Shown here piece after piece: positions 32,626 through 40,283 of a stretch of DNA of 40,283 nucleotides (positions are counted from its first letter, which is position 1; each line of letters begins with the position of its first letter). The notes beneath the pieces are model-generated. The model did no database searches. It was not told the origin of the DNA and saw only the letters and a program-made list of their open reading frames with translations. The position numbers and the translations under genes were made by a program. The DNA is from Polyangiaceae bacterium. Lineage in GTDB: Bacteria > Myxococcota_A > Polyangia > Polyangiales > Polyangiaceae. The DNA lies in contig JAJDAH010000041.1 in assembly GCA_029261965.1 (NCBI GenBank), forward strand, positions 1-40,283, read 5' to 3'.

Positions 32626-33267
32626 ATGGGCATTGACGAAAGGCGCGCACGGGAGAAAGCAGAGCGCCGCCGCGCGATTCTCCTTGCCGCGTGGTGCGTC
32701 GCCGAGCGTGAAGGGTGGGTGACTTTCAGCGTCGAGAAAGTCGCGGCGCAAGCCGAGCTCGGAAGGGCGACGATTTATGGGTACTTCGAGTCGCTGGAAA
32801 TGCTCGTCGCCGACATGGCAGAGGAAGCTCTGAGCCGGCTCAAAGACCACGTGAGCAACGCACCGGGTCTGGCGGAATCTCTCGACGCCCCCGTCCGTTT
32901 TTCTCAATCCGATGCCGCGGCGTTCGCTCTGCTCTTCCCGCCGGCGCGCGATCCGAGGCCGGCGTTCTCGAATCAGCGCTTGGAAGCCATCCAACGTGAG
33001 GCCCGAAACTTGATCGGTACCCTGGACCGACTCGCGAGTCGGTCAGGCGCGGTTCTGCCGGCGGACGCCAAGAGCGCTGCGGCGTTCGTGGCGGGCATCT
33101 CCATGGCAGGCGCTTTCGTTCCCGAGCTCCGCACCAGCACGCCGCTTCGCCGTCAGTGGCAGGAGTACTGTCTCGGGCTTTCCGACGTGGGCGGCTCGCC
33201 ACCGAGTGATGAGACCGTACCGGCCGCGCCACCCGTCCCCAGCGACACGGGCGGCCGAAAAGCCTGA
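32626..33267 (+). CDS. TetR-family transcriptional regulator
   Basis: This is a 213-aa protein from the ATG at 32626. The N-terminal helix-turn-helix is clear: AILLAAWCVAEREGWVTFSVEKVAAQAELGRATIYGYFESLEMLVADMAEEA. The C-terminal ligand-binding domain is helical and less conserved, with a Pro-rich tail. The frame is open far upstream, but that segment runs over the UspA gene in antisense and is not coding. It is divergent from the UspA/MscS operon and is the natural candidate to repress it and itself. I saw no obvious operator in the intervening 169 bases. Confidence 0.85.
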   Translation: MGIDERRAREKAERRRAILLAAWCVAEREGWVTFSVEKVAAQAELGRATIYGYFESLEMLVADMAEEALSRLKDHVSNAPGLAESLDAPVRFSQSDAAAFALLFPPARDPRPAFSNQRLEAIQREARNLIGTLDRLASRSGAVLPADAKSAAAFVAGISMAGAFVPELRTSTPLRRQWQEYCLGLSDVGGSPPSDETVPAAPPVPSDTGGRKA

Positions 33268-33293
33268 GCCCGATGGGCCACGGCGGCGGGATG

Positions 33294-34046
33294 TCAGCGT
33301 GGCGCGCTCGCCGCCGCGATGTCCGCGAGGCTGGGCGCGCAAAAGCCGAGGTTAGCTTGCTGCTGTCCGAGCAAGCCTGACTCGAGCGCCGGCAGAAGCT
33401 CGGCGCCGTCGTAGGCCCAATACATGACGCAGCTGTCGTCGACGTCGTGGGCGGGGTGCTGCTGGTCCTCGTGATCTTCCACCATCGGAAGCCCGTTGTT
33501 CACGAGACCCAAGTTGTGACCGATCTCATGAGTCCAGATCGCGCGCTCGGCCATGTCGCAGAATCCCAACACACCGAGAATGCCTGCGCAGCTCCCTTCG
33601 ATGGTGTCCTTCCAGATGGCGTGGTGTCGGTTGTCCCACGCCAGGCCGAACAGCGTGCGGTCGGGGTCGTCGTCTCGTCCGTCGATGAACAACGCGTGCA
33701 TTTTGGCGGTGTTCACCGGGACTTCGAGGTCGAACGTCTCGTCGGCGAGCGCGCGGAGCTCAGAGAAGGTCCACTCGTAGTCGGCTCCTCGCGACTCGAT
33801 CATCCCGTCGATGACGATGTCGACCCCATCGAGCTTGTCGAGGATCTCCGAAAGGCCCCGCTCGATTTGCTCGATGCTCTGCGCTCGGGGTTCGAAACCC
33901 GGCACGCTGTCGACCTCGATCACCAGCCGCGTGATCTCGGGATCGGACACGAAGCCATCGTCGCCTGCCGACGACGAGGAGCTGCCACAGCCAGCGGCTC
34001 CGATGCCGAGAGCGACGAGCAGCGAGGTACCAATCCGGTTCGTCAT
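33294..34046 (-). CDS. Lipoprotein with a metzincin-type zinc protease motif
   Basis: This is a 250-aa predicted lipoprotein from the ATG at 34046, with GAGGAG upstream. The lipobox is GAAGC followed by a Ser run. The motif THEIGHNLGLVNNG (HExxHxxG) supplies two zinc His and the catalytic Glu, and CVMYW downstream is a candidate Met-turn, both features of metzincins. The third ligand is not certain: after HNLG the sequence is LVNNG rather than the usual xxH/D. It is the last gene of the kinase operon. The protein is probably surface-exposed and may process neighbouring lipoproteins, which is inference. Confidence 0.82.
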   Translation of the reverse strand: MTNRIGTSLLVALGIGAAGCGSSSSSAGDDGFVSDPEITRLVIEVDSVPGFEPRAQSIEQIERGLSEILDKLDGVDIVIDGMIESRGADYEWTFSELRALADETFDLEVPVNTAKMHALFIDGRDDDPDRTLFGLAWDNRHHAIWKDTIEGSCAGILGVLGFCDMAERAIWTHEIGHNLGLVNNGLPMVEDHEDQQHPAHDVDDSCVMYWAYDGAELLPALESGLLGQQQANLGFCAPSLADIAAASAPR

Positions 34047-34074
34047 GGGGTTCTCCTCGAGGTAGGTTCTGAGT

Positions 34075-36591
34075 CTACGGGCACGCGGATCCCGCCGGAA
34101 GACACAGAGTATCGCCGCCGAGCGAGCAGCACACCGGGTTCGGGTTTCCGACCCCGCACTGCCAGCACCCCGTGGCGTACAGAAATCCGGTGCACGAGCC
34201 GCCGACGCAGGTCTCCCCGGCGTCGCACTTGTTTCCGCATCCGCCGCAGTGAGCCGGGTCGCTGCTCGTGTCTGCGCACGAGTTGTTGCAGTCGACGCGA
34301 CCCCCGGTGCAGCTGATTCGGCAACCGCCGTTCTGGCACTTCGGGCTCACGATGGGCAGACATCCACCGCCGCACCCACCGCAGTTGCCCGCATCCGAAG
34401 CGATGTTGACGCAAGCGCTTCCGCACTTGACGAGTCCCGGTGCGCAGTCGTCGACAGCGCAGGATCCTCCTTCGCACTGTTCCCCCGAGCTGCAGCCACC
34501 GCCACACGTGCCGCAGAAGCGGGGATCCTCCGCTGGATCGATGCAAGCAGGACCGCCAGCCGTCGAGCACGCGATCGGTGTCGTCGCGCTGCAGCTCACT
34601 TCGCAGGTCCCGGCGTTGCACGTCGCGCTGCCGGTGCCGCCACCGGAAACCGGGGCCATGCACACGTTGTCGCAGCTGCCGCAGTGGCTCGGGTTGCTCT
34701 GGGTGTCGATACACTGGGCGCCGCACGCCGTCTGACCCGGCGGACAACCCAGGACGCACATGCCGTTGGCGCATACTTGGCCGCCCGCGCAAGCGTTGCC
34801 GCAGGTCCCACAGTTCTGTCCGTTCGTGGAGAGATCGACGCAGGCGCCGGAGCAGGCGCTGAATCCGGCGCTGCAGGAAATCCCGCAAGAGCCGGTCGTG
34901 CACGTCGCCAGTCCGTTGGTGGGTACGGGACACGCGTTGCCACAGCCCCCGCAGTTGGCGGTGCTCGAGCGTGTGTCGACGCAAACCGAGCCGCACTTGG
35001 TGAACCCCGCCGAGCACGTGAAGGTGCAGGAGCCGTTGCTGCACGTTGGAGCGCCGTTCGGTGGCGCCGAGCACACTTCGCCGCACGTGCCGCAGTTCGA
35101 GGTATCCGTCTGGGTGTTGACGCACGAACCGTCGCAGTTGCTCGTGCCCGACGGGCACGTCGTAGTGCAGCCGCCACCTGCGCAGACCTGGCTCCCGGAG
35201 CACGAATTGCCGCAAGCGCCACAGTGGTTGATGTTGCTCTGCAGGCTCACGCACTGCCCCGAGCAATCGGAAAAGCCCGGATTGCATGCGATCGAGCACT
35301 GCCCTGTGGTGCACGCCGCCGCGCCGTTGCTCGGGCTCGAGCAAACGACGTCGCAGCCGCCGCAATTCTGCGTGTCGGCAGACGTGTTTCTGCACTCGCC
35401 ACCGCACTCGCCGAAGCCCGGCTCGCAAGAGATCTGGCACGCCGAGCCTGCGCAAGCAGCGGTGGCGTTGGCCGGCTCGTTGCACGCGACACCGCATCCG
35501 CCGCAGTTGGCGGGGTCGCTCGTCGGATCGACGCATTGACCGCTGCAGCCGAGCTCACCCTGGTTGCAGGAGTCCGAGCAAGAACCGCTCGTGCAGAACT
35601 TCCCGAGCTCGCAAGCGTTCCCGCAGGCGCCACAGTGGTTGGGGTTGGCGCTGACGTCGACGCACTGGTCGCCGCACTTGACGAATCCTGGGTCGCAGGT
35701 GAAGTCGCAGGCGCCGCCGGAGCAGACCGCCTTGCCGCGGGCCGGTACCGCGCAAGCATTCCCGCACCCACCGCAGTGGTTGGTGTCCTTGGAGGTGTCG
35801 ATGCAGCCGGTCCCGCACGCCTCGAAGCCAGTGGCGCAGCGAAATCCACAGGTCCCCGCGGCGCAAGTAGCCGAGCCGTTGGACGGTGTTGCGCAGGCCG
35901 CGTCGCATCCGCCGCAATGTGCGGGATCGGTGTCCGCATCGATGCAGGCTTGACCGCACTGTAGGAGCTCGGTCGGGCAAGAATCTGCGCATCCGCCGGG
36001 TGCGCAGACCTTGGCAGTGTCGCAAACGACGTCGCAGCCGCCGCAGTGATTCGGATTGCTGTCGGTGTCTACGCAGGTCCCGCCGCATTCGCTGCTGCCG
36101 GGCTCGCATGCGATCGCACACTGTCCTTCGGAGCACGTTGCTTGTCCGCCGGTGACCGCCGGGCAGGCGTTTCCGCACTCGCCACAGTTCTGTGCATCGG
36201 CCCGAGCATCCACGCAGGAGGCGCCGCAGCGCGTCCGGCCGTCGTCGCACATGAAGTCGCACGTCGAGTCGGCGCATACGGGCATGGCTCCGGGCGGCGC
36301 GGTGCAACCCGCTCCGCAACCCCCACAGTTGGCTGGGTCTTCCTCGAGCCGCGCGCAACTCTGTCCGCAGTTGGTTTCGCCGACGTCGCAGGCAATCGGT
36401 CCCGAGTCAGCTACCGTCCCCTCCCGTACGCACGTGCGAGTTCCGGGGTCACAAGTGAAGCCGGCCAGACATTCGCCCGCCGCCGTACATGCTTTTCCGT
36501 CGACGGTGCCTTCGATGTCCGCGGTGCAGGCGATCGCCAGCGCGAGAAGCATCAGCCAGAGCGCGCCGAGCAAAGATTGTTTGTGCGTCAT
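34075..36591 (-). CDS. Cys-rich lipoprotein with 16 tandem repeats
   Basis: This is an 838-aa secreted lipoprotein. AGGAGG precedes two consecutive ATGs; the second (36591) has the better spacing. The lipobox is AIAC. The mature chain is built from about 16 repeats of roughly 42-48 residues, each with a core of the form NCGGCGxxC preceded by CGxxCVDxxxDPxx and followed by xxGxxxCxxGxC. Sixteen such NCG or HCG cores can be counted. Public annotations of similar myxobacterial proteins sometimes read tryptophan synthase alpha chain; no such enzyme fold is present here. It is probably a long disulphide-braced surface stalk. It follows the TPR/PEGA gene by 9 bases. Confidence 0.88.
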   Translation of the reverse strand: MTHKQSLLGALWLMLLALAIACTADIEGTVDGKACTAAGECLAGFTCDPGTRTCVREGTVADSGPIACDVGETNCGQSCARLEEDPANCGGCGAGCTAPPGAMPVCADSTCDFMCDDGRTRCGASCVDARADAQNCGECGNACPAVTGGQATCSEGQCAIACEPGSSECGGTCVDTDSNPNHCGGCDVVCDTAKVCAPGGCADSCPTELLQCGQACIDADTDPAHCGGCDAACATPSNGSATCAAGTCGFRCATGFEACGTGCIDTSKDTNHCGGCGNACAVPARGKAVCSGGACDFTCDPGFVKCGDQCVDVSANPNHCGACGNACELGKFCTSGSCSDSCNQGELGCSGQCVDPTSDPANCGGCGVACNEPANATAACAGSACQISCEPGFGECGGECRNTSADTQNCGGCDVVCSSPSNGAAACTTGQCSIACNPGFSDCSGQCVSLQSNINHCGACGNSCSGSQVCAGGGCTTTCPSGTSNCDGSCVNTQTDTSNCGTCGEVCSAPPNGAPTCSNGSCTFTCSAGFTKCGSVCVDTRSSTANCGGCGNACPVPTNGLATCTTGSCGISCSAGFSACSGACVDLSTNGQNCGTCGNACAGGQVCANGMCVLGCPPGQTACGAQCIDTQSNPSHCGSCDNVCMAPVSGGGTGSATCNAGTCEVSCSATTPIACSTAGGPACIDPAEDPRFCGTCGGGCSSGEQCEGGSCAVDDCAPGLVKCGSACVNIASDAGNCGGCGGGCLPIVSPKCQNGGCRISCTGGRVDCNNSCADTSSDPAHCGGCGNKCDAGETCVGGSCTGFLYATGCWQCGVGNPNPVCCSLGGDTLCLPAGSACP

Positions 36592-36600
36592 CATGACCTC

Positions 36601-37581
36601 CTAGAAGCTGCCCTGGGCGTGAACACCGCACGCGGCGTGGTTGCACCCGACGCCGAGCCGGGCGTGCGACGATTTTTGGGGTCTGAGGTCGATGAACAGG
36701 AGCACGCCTCCAGCGACGGAGGCGGCAGCGCCCAGACCGAGGAACAGTCGGGCATTTCTCTGCTTGTCCTTCATGCGATCGAACTCCTGCCGGTGGCCGA
36801 CTTGTGTTTCCTCGGCGCGCGCGTCGTCCTCGGCCTTTTTCCGGCCGAGCTCGAAAACCAAACTCGCCCCGAGGCCTCCGGCGCCGACGCCGAGCGCCGC
36901 CCACGTCCAGGGCTGAATCTTTCCGCGTTCCGTCTTCGTATCCGCCGCCGGCGCGTTTTCGCCAGCCGTGGCCGCGGATGAATCGCGCGGCGTCGCGCCC
37001 CGCACCGCCGCGCTCGACGAAGAATTCGTCGCGCCGAGCGCCACGTCGAGGTCGATCGCGCGGTCCGGGCCGAGCACGAACTCCTTGCGCGCGGACGGGT
37101 GGTCGGGGTGCTCGAGCACGAGCACATGGCGTCCCGGTGCGAGCTCACCGGTCCAGGGCGTCGCCCCTCGTTTCTCGTCGTCGATGACTACGGTTGCACC
37201 CGCCGGCTGCGAGAACACGCTGACCTGCTGGAGACCTCTCGCGCGGAGCCGCTTCTCGAGGTTCTGGATCCTCGTCTCGATGAGCGTTCGGTCCTGCTCG
37301 GCGACGCCGTGCCGGAGAAAGTCGCGATACGCGCGGAGCGCATTCGGTACGTCGCCCAGCCGTTCGTACGCCTGCGCGATGTTGTAGAGCAGCGCCGGCT
37401 TTGCATCGAGGCGGTACGCCTCGGTGAACGCGTCGATGGCGTCCTCGTATCGGGCTTCTTTGTAGGCGAGCGCCCCTCGGGCGAAGCTCTCTTGCGCGTC
37501 CGCAGAGGGTGCTTGAGCCAACGCCAGGTCGCTCGCGCCGAGAAACAGGAGGAAGAAAGCCAGGGACATCAATCGGGGCAT
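36601..37581 (-). CDS. TPR and PEGA domain membrane protein
   Basis: This is a 326-aa exported protein from the ATG at 37581, with GGAG five bases upstream. A signal peptide ends near LALA|QAP. TPR units follow (SFARGALAYKEARYEDAIDAFTEAYRLD and ALLYNIAQAYERLGDVPNALRAYRDFL), then a PEGA domain (VSVFSQPAGATVVIDDEKRGATPWTGELAPGRHVLVLEHPDH). Next comes an Ala/Thr-rich linker and a C-terminal part with two hydrophobic segments (WAALGVGAGGLGASLVFELG and FLGLGAAASVAGGVLLFIDL) around a charged helix. It lies 13 bases after the kinase stop and probably acts with it, perhaps as its envelope partner or substrate. Confidence 0.88.
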   Translation of the reverse strand: MPRLMSLAFFLLFLGASDLALAQAPSADAQESFARGALAYKEARYEDAIDAFTEAYRLDAKPALLYNIAQAYERLGDVPNALRAYRDFLRHGVAEQDRTLIETRIQNLEKRLRARGLQQVSVFSQPAGATVVIDDEKRGATPWTGELAPGRHVLVLEHPDHPSARKEFVLGPDRAIDLDVALGATNSSSSAAVRGATPRDSSAATAGENAPAADTKTERGKIQPWTWAALGVGAGGLGASLVFELGRKKAEDDARAEETQVGHRQEFDRMKDKQRNARLFLGLGAAASVAGGVLLFIDLRPQKSSHARLGVGCNHAACGVHAQGSF

Positions 37582-37594
37582 GGGAACTCCACTT

Positions 37595-39994
37595 CTATTT
37601 CTCGAGCGGTTTGAGCTCGGGGAGGCTGTAGTCGTTGGACCGCGCCCGCGACGGGCTCGGAGTGGGTGGGTGGGCAGCTGGCTGCGACGATTCAGCCGTG
37701 CGGGGCGCGGCAGTGGCCACGGCTGGGGTGCGAGCGACGCTCGTCCGTTTCGGCCTCGTCACTGCCCGCGCGTCGAGGGGCGTCGTCGTGTCGACGCCAG
37801 CAGTCGGTAGGGCTTCGCCTGTGGGCTCGGGTGCGAGCGTGCTCGTTCGTACGGCGTTCGCTGTGGGTACGGCGTGCGCGGCAGATGCGGGTGGCGACAG
37901 CGCGTTCGAGTTGCGCGACGACCACGCTTCGACGGCGATGAAACCGAGAACCGCCATCGCGCAGATGGCGACGGCCCCCAGCGCGTAGCGTGCAACACCC
38001 GCGCGTGGCAGCCCCGCCAAGGGCGGAATCGGTGTGTCGAGGTCGGGCTCGAGGGCTTGCCAGAGCTCTTCGGCGAAGCGCGCGGCGGTTGGCGGTCGAA
38101 CGTCGGCTCGTTTCGACAGCGCGCGCATCACCACCCGGTCGACGGCCGCTGGGATGGCCAGATTGGGCGCTCTACTGGCGAGGGGCTCCGGCTCGGCGGT
38201 GAGATGGAGCTCGAGCACGCCGGTGGCGTTGCCGGCGAAGAACACCTTCGAGCCCGTCAGCATTTCGTAGACGACCGCCGCCAGGGCATAGACGTCGGAG
38301 CGCTCGTCGAGCGCCTCGCCGAGGATTTGCTCCGGGCTCATGTACTGCGGCGTTCCGAATACGTAGCCGGGCGTGGTTTGCACGGTCAGCGGCCGGGCAG
38401 TTTGCCTCAAGCCGGAGACGCCATCGGCGTCGGCACCTGGTTCCAGCCCGATTCTGCGAACGGCTCCGAAGTCGAGCAGCTTGACCATGCGGCCGGCGTC
38501 ACCAGCCAGCAGGAACAAGTTCGTCGGCTTGACGTCGCGGTGCACGTAGCCGAGCTGGTGAAGAGCGCCGAGGGCGGAGGCGAAGAGACTCGCGAGCTCG
38601 ACCGCCTCGCGCGGCTCGAAATGGCCGTCGCGCTCGATCCGATCGGCGAGAGTTTCTCCTTCGAGCAGCTCCATCGCGATGAAGTGCACACCGTCATCGG
38701 TGACGCCGGCCTCGTAGATCTGAGTGACTCCGGCGTGTCGGAGCTTGGCGCCCAGCTCGGCTTCCCGCCTGAGCCGCCGCCCGAGCTCGTCGGTGTCGTC
38801 GGCCGTAAATTCCAAGGTCTTCACGGCCACCGGCCGGTTGAGATCGAGCTGGATCGCTCGATAGACCGTGCTGACCGATCCAGACCCGATGACCTCTTCG
38901 AGGCGGTACCTGCCGGCGAAGTTGTCGCTTGCGGAGCGCAGCGTCCTCTGGTCGGTCTTGCGGGCGACAGGGGACGACGGGACTTTCGGCGTCGACCTTC
39001 GCTCGTTGCCTCCCGTCGACTCCTCGTTGCTCGTCGAGTCGTCGGCGGGCGGAGGGTCGGAATCGTGGAGCGACGAGCCGGTGGCATCGACACTGGCCCC
39101 GTTCTTGACCAGCCATTGCTTGAGGGCATCCCCGAGCTCGCTCATCGAGCTCCATCGGTCGCTCGGATCTTTCTCCAGGCCGCGGGAGATGATCTCCCAG
39201 AGGTCTTGGTCTCCCGAAGAAAAGTCGGTGGTCGGAGGCGGTGTGGACTCGAGCACCGCCCGAAACGTGGCGGCGCTCGTCTCTCGGCTGAACAGAATCC
39301 GTCCGGTGATGGCTTCGTAGAGCACGACGCAGAAGCCCCAGATGTCGCTCCGCTCGTCGACGTCGTCGCCTCCGATGATCTGCTCGGGCGACGCGTATTC
39401 CGGGCTACCGACGATGGCGCCGCGGCGCGTGAGCTTCGCGAGCGCTGCACCGCGCACGAGCTTCGCGACGCCGAAGTCGATGAGCTTTGGCTGGAGGCGC
39501 CCGTTGTGCTCCTCGGTGAGCACGATGTTGTCCGGCTTCACGTCTCGGTGAACGACGCCAGCGGCGTGTGCGACGGTGAGTGCCTCGGCTATCGGGAGCA
39601 GCAGCTGCACCGCGCGGATGGACCCGATGCGCCGATCGCGGTCGATGAGGCTCGAGAGCGTTTCGCCGGAGAGCAGCTCCATGACGATGTAGGGGTCGCC
39701 TCGCTCGGTCTCCCCGAGCTCGTGCACCCGTGTGATGGCCGGGTGGTTCAGGCGGGCAGCGGTGCGCGCCTCGCGAAGAAGTCGAGCGTCGGCGCCTTCG
39801 CTGTAGGCGTCCGCACGGATCACCTTCAGGGCGACCTGGATGTCGAGCATGTGGTTGTGCGCGGCCCACACGCTGCCCATGCCGCCTTCGCCGAGTAGAC
39901 GCAGCAGCTGGTATCGTCCTTCGATCCAATCGCCACGGCGGTAGGGACCCGAGGACGGATCGCTCGCCGGTCTTGGCGTGTCGATGGCGCTCAT
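37595..39994 (-). CDS. Membrane Ser/Thr protein kinase with two kinase domains
   Basis: This is a 799-aa Hanks-type kinase with two complete kinase domains. Domain 1 (about 27-297) has the P-loop GEGGMGSV, Lys57 (VALK), HRDVKPDN (catalytic Asp151) and DFG 173-175. Domain 2 (about 362-645) has GSGSVSTV, Lys392 (VAVK), HRDVKPTN and DFG 508-510. All core catalytic residues are present in both. A Ser/Asp/Glu-rich linker separates them. One transmembrane helix (about 669-691) leads to an extracytoplasmic Pro/Thr/Ala tail of about 108 residues. No clear ribosome site precedes the ATG at 39994. It heads an operon with the TPR/PEGA protein, the repeat lipoprotein and the metzincin lipoprotein. Confidence 0.93.
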   Translation of the reverse strand: MSAIDTPRPASDPSSGPYRRGDWIEGRYQLLRLLGEGGMGSVWAAHNHMLDIQVALKVIRADAYSEGADARLLREARTAARLNHPAITRVHELGETERGDPYIVMELLSGETLSSLIDRDRRIGSIRAVQLLLPIAEALTVAHAAGVVHRDVKPDNIVLTEEHNGRLQPKLIDFGVAKLVRGAALAKLTRRGAIVGSPEYASPEQIIGGDDVDERSDIWGFCVVLYEAITGRILFSRETSAATFRAVLESTPPPTTDFSSGDQDLWEIISRGLEKDPSDRWSSMSELGDALKQWLVKNGASVDATGSSLHDSDPPPADDSTSNEESTGGNERRSTPKVPSSPVARKTDQRTLRSASDNFAGRYRLEEVIGSGSVSTVYRAIQLDLNRPVAVKTLEFTADDTDELGRRLRREAELGAKLRHAGVTQIYEAGVTDDGVHFIAMELLEGETLADRIERDGHFEPREAVELASLFASALGALHQLGYVHRDVKPTNLFLLAGDAGRMVKLLDFGAVRRIGLEPGADADGVSGLRQTARPLTVQTTPGYVFGTPQYMSPEQILGEALDERSDVYALAAVVYEMLTGSKVFFAGNATGVLELHLTAEPEPLASRAPNLAIPAAVDRVVMRALSKRADVRPPTAARFAEELWQALEPDLDTPIPPLAGLPRAGVARYALGAVAICAMAVLGFIAVEAWSSRNSNALSPPASAAHAVPTANAVRTSTLAPEPTGEALPTAGVDTTTPLDARAVTRPKRTSVARTPAVATAAPRTAESSQPAAHPPTPSPSRARSNDYSLPELKPLEK

Positions 39995-40283
39995 CGGCGC
40001 GCACCGATGGCGGTAATGTCGCTCGAAGTTTTCAAGATGACCCTCCCGAGCGCCTCCCGGCGCCCGATGAGAGTCAGGTTGAAGCGCTGGCGTAGCCGGC
40101 GTGAGCGTTCATTTCCGACACCCCTGTCGGGGTGCGCTTCTCCCCTAGACCCTAATCAAGCGATAGCCCAACGGCGTTCCGTGCGCGAGGCGCGAGGCGC
40201 GTGGAGACTTCAATGGGCTTGTGCTGAGCACGCGCGCGTGGCACCCGGCGCGGGGTGCGTCGGTAGAGAGGTCTCATTGTCGT
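39995..40283. other. Intergenic region upstream of the double kinase gene
   Basis: I see no gene in this 289-base edge segment. An inverted repeat CACCCC-TGTC-GGGGTG lies at 40119-40134; it has no T-run on either strand and could be an operator or part of an incomplete terminator. The sequence gcgcgaggcgcgaggcgcg near 40180 is a short GC-rich direct repeat. The promoter of the kinase operon should lie here, but no convincing -35/-10 or -24/-12 element is visible. Confidence 0.5.

Noticed and set aside
34249-35964. 571-codon plus-strand Ala/Arg-rich frame opposite the Cys-repeat lipoprotein
   Set aside because: It is the antisense of Cys/Gly-rich repeats, with composition typical of shadow frames and no start signal.
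34075-36591. Tryptophan synthase alpha chain
   Set aside because: Automatic annotations of similar Cys-rich repeat proteins use this name, but there is no TIM-barrel or active-site Glu/Asp; the protein is a repeat lipoprotein.
37874-39898. 674-codon plus-strand open frame opposite the double kinase
   Set aside because: It lies entirely over two intact kinase domains on the other strand and has no recognisable motif.
40119-40134. Rho-independent terminator
   Set aside because: The stem is perfect, but neither strand has a T-run after it and no gene ends next to it within the window.

Overview
The window looks like a chromosomal piece of a high-GC myxobacterium, probably a Polyangiales/Sorangium-type member of the Myxococcota. 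The evidence is gene content. There are many secreted lipoproteins with Gly/Ser/Thr-rich linkers and Cys-rich tails, a 16-repeat Cys-rich lipoprotein, a Ser/Thr kinase with two kinase domains, a sigma-54 enhancer-binding activator, a PEGA/TPR protein and many regulatory fusions. I saw no rRNA, tRNA, CRISPR array, integrase or insertion sequence. The assignment is by gene style only.

Layout. (1) 1-4416: the tail of a Lys/Ala-rich protein, then lipoproteins (Cys-rich, von Willebrand A, Gly-rich) around a small acidic cytosolic protein. (2) 4495-5844: a PLP-dependent cysteine/cystathionine synthase fused to a rhodanese domain. (3) 5894-13876, minus strand: a compact six-gene operon. In transcription order it encodes a small helical protein, a gamma-glutamyltransferase (GGT)-fold Ntn hydrolase, a sigma-54 activator with a degenerate receiver, a 717-aa fusion of a D-Ala-D-Ala-ligase-type ATP-grasp enzyme to an M20-peptidase fold without its metal ligands, a second GGT-fold hydrolase, and an N-formylglutamate amidohydrolase-family enzyme. 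Three junctions overlap by 4 bases and a well-formed -24/-12 promoter sits in front. This is the best candidate for an undescribed system: one amide-forming enzyme and three amide-cleaving enzymes, cytosolic, with their own sigma-54 control.

(4) 14081-14917: an MscS channel. (5) 15006-22854, minus strand: an OmpA lipoprotein followed by an ion-homeostasis cluster (CorC/CNNM protein, MscS-like protein, stand-alone MgtE sensor half, full MgtE, second CorC/CNNM protein) ending in a diadenylate cyclase fused to YbbR domains. This puts c-di-AMP synthesis in one transcription unit with Mg2+ transport. (6) 22976-26238: envelope lipoproteins (coiled coil, PQQ-type propeller, formylglycine-generating-enzyme-like). 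(7) 26316-26953: a decayed S9 prolyl-oligopeptidase gene. (8) 26985-33267: PP2C phosphatase fused to a cyclic-nucleotide-binding domain, cardiolipin synthase, DUF481 outer-membrane protein, another MscS protein with a tandem UspA protein, and a TetR regulator. (9) 33294-39994, minus strand: a tight four-gene unit of double kinase, TPR/PEGA membrane protein, 16-repeat Cys-rich lipoprotein and metzincin-type lipoprotein.

Three arrays of 9-10-base tandem repeats lie at or near gene 3' ends (5851, 20941, 25297). All functional statements come from reading motifs by eye; no database search was possible.
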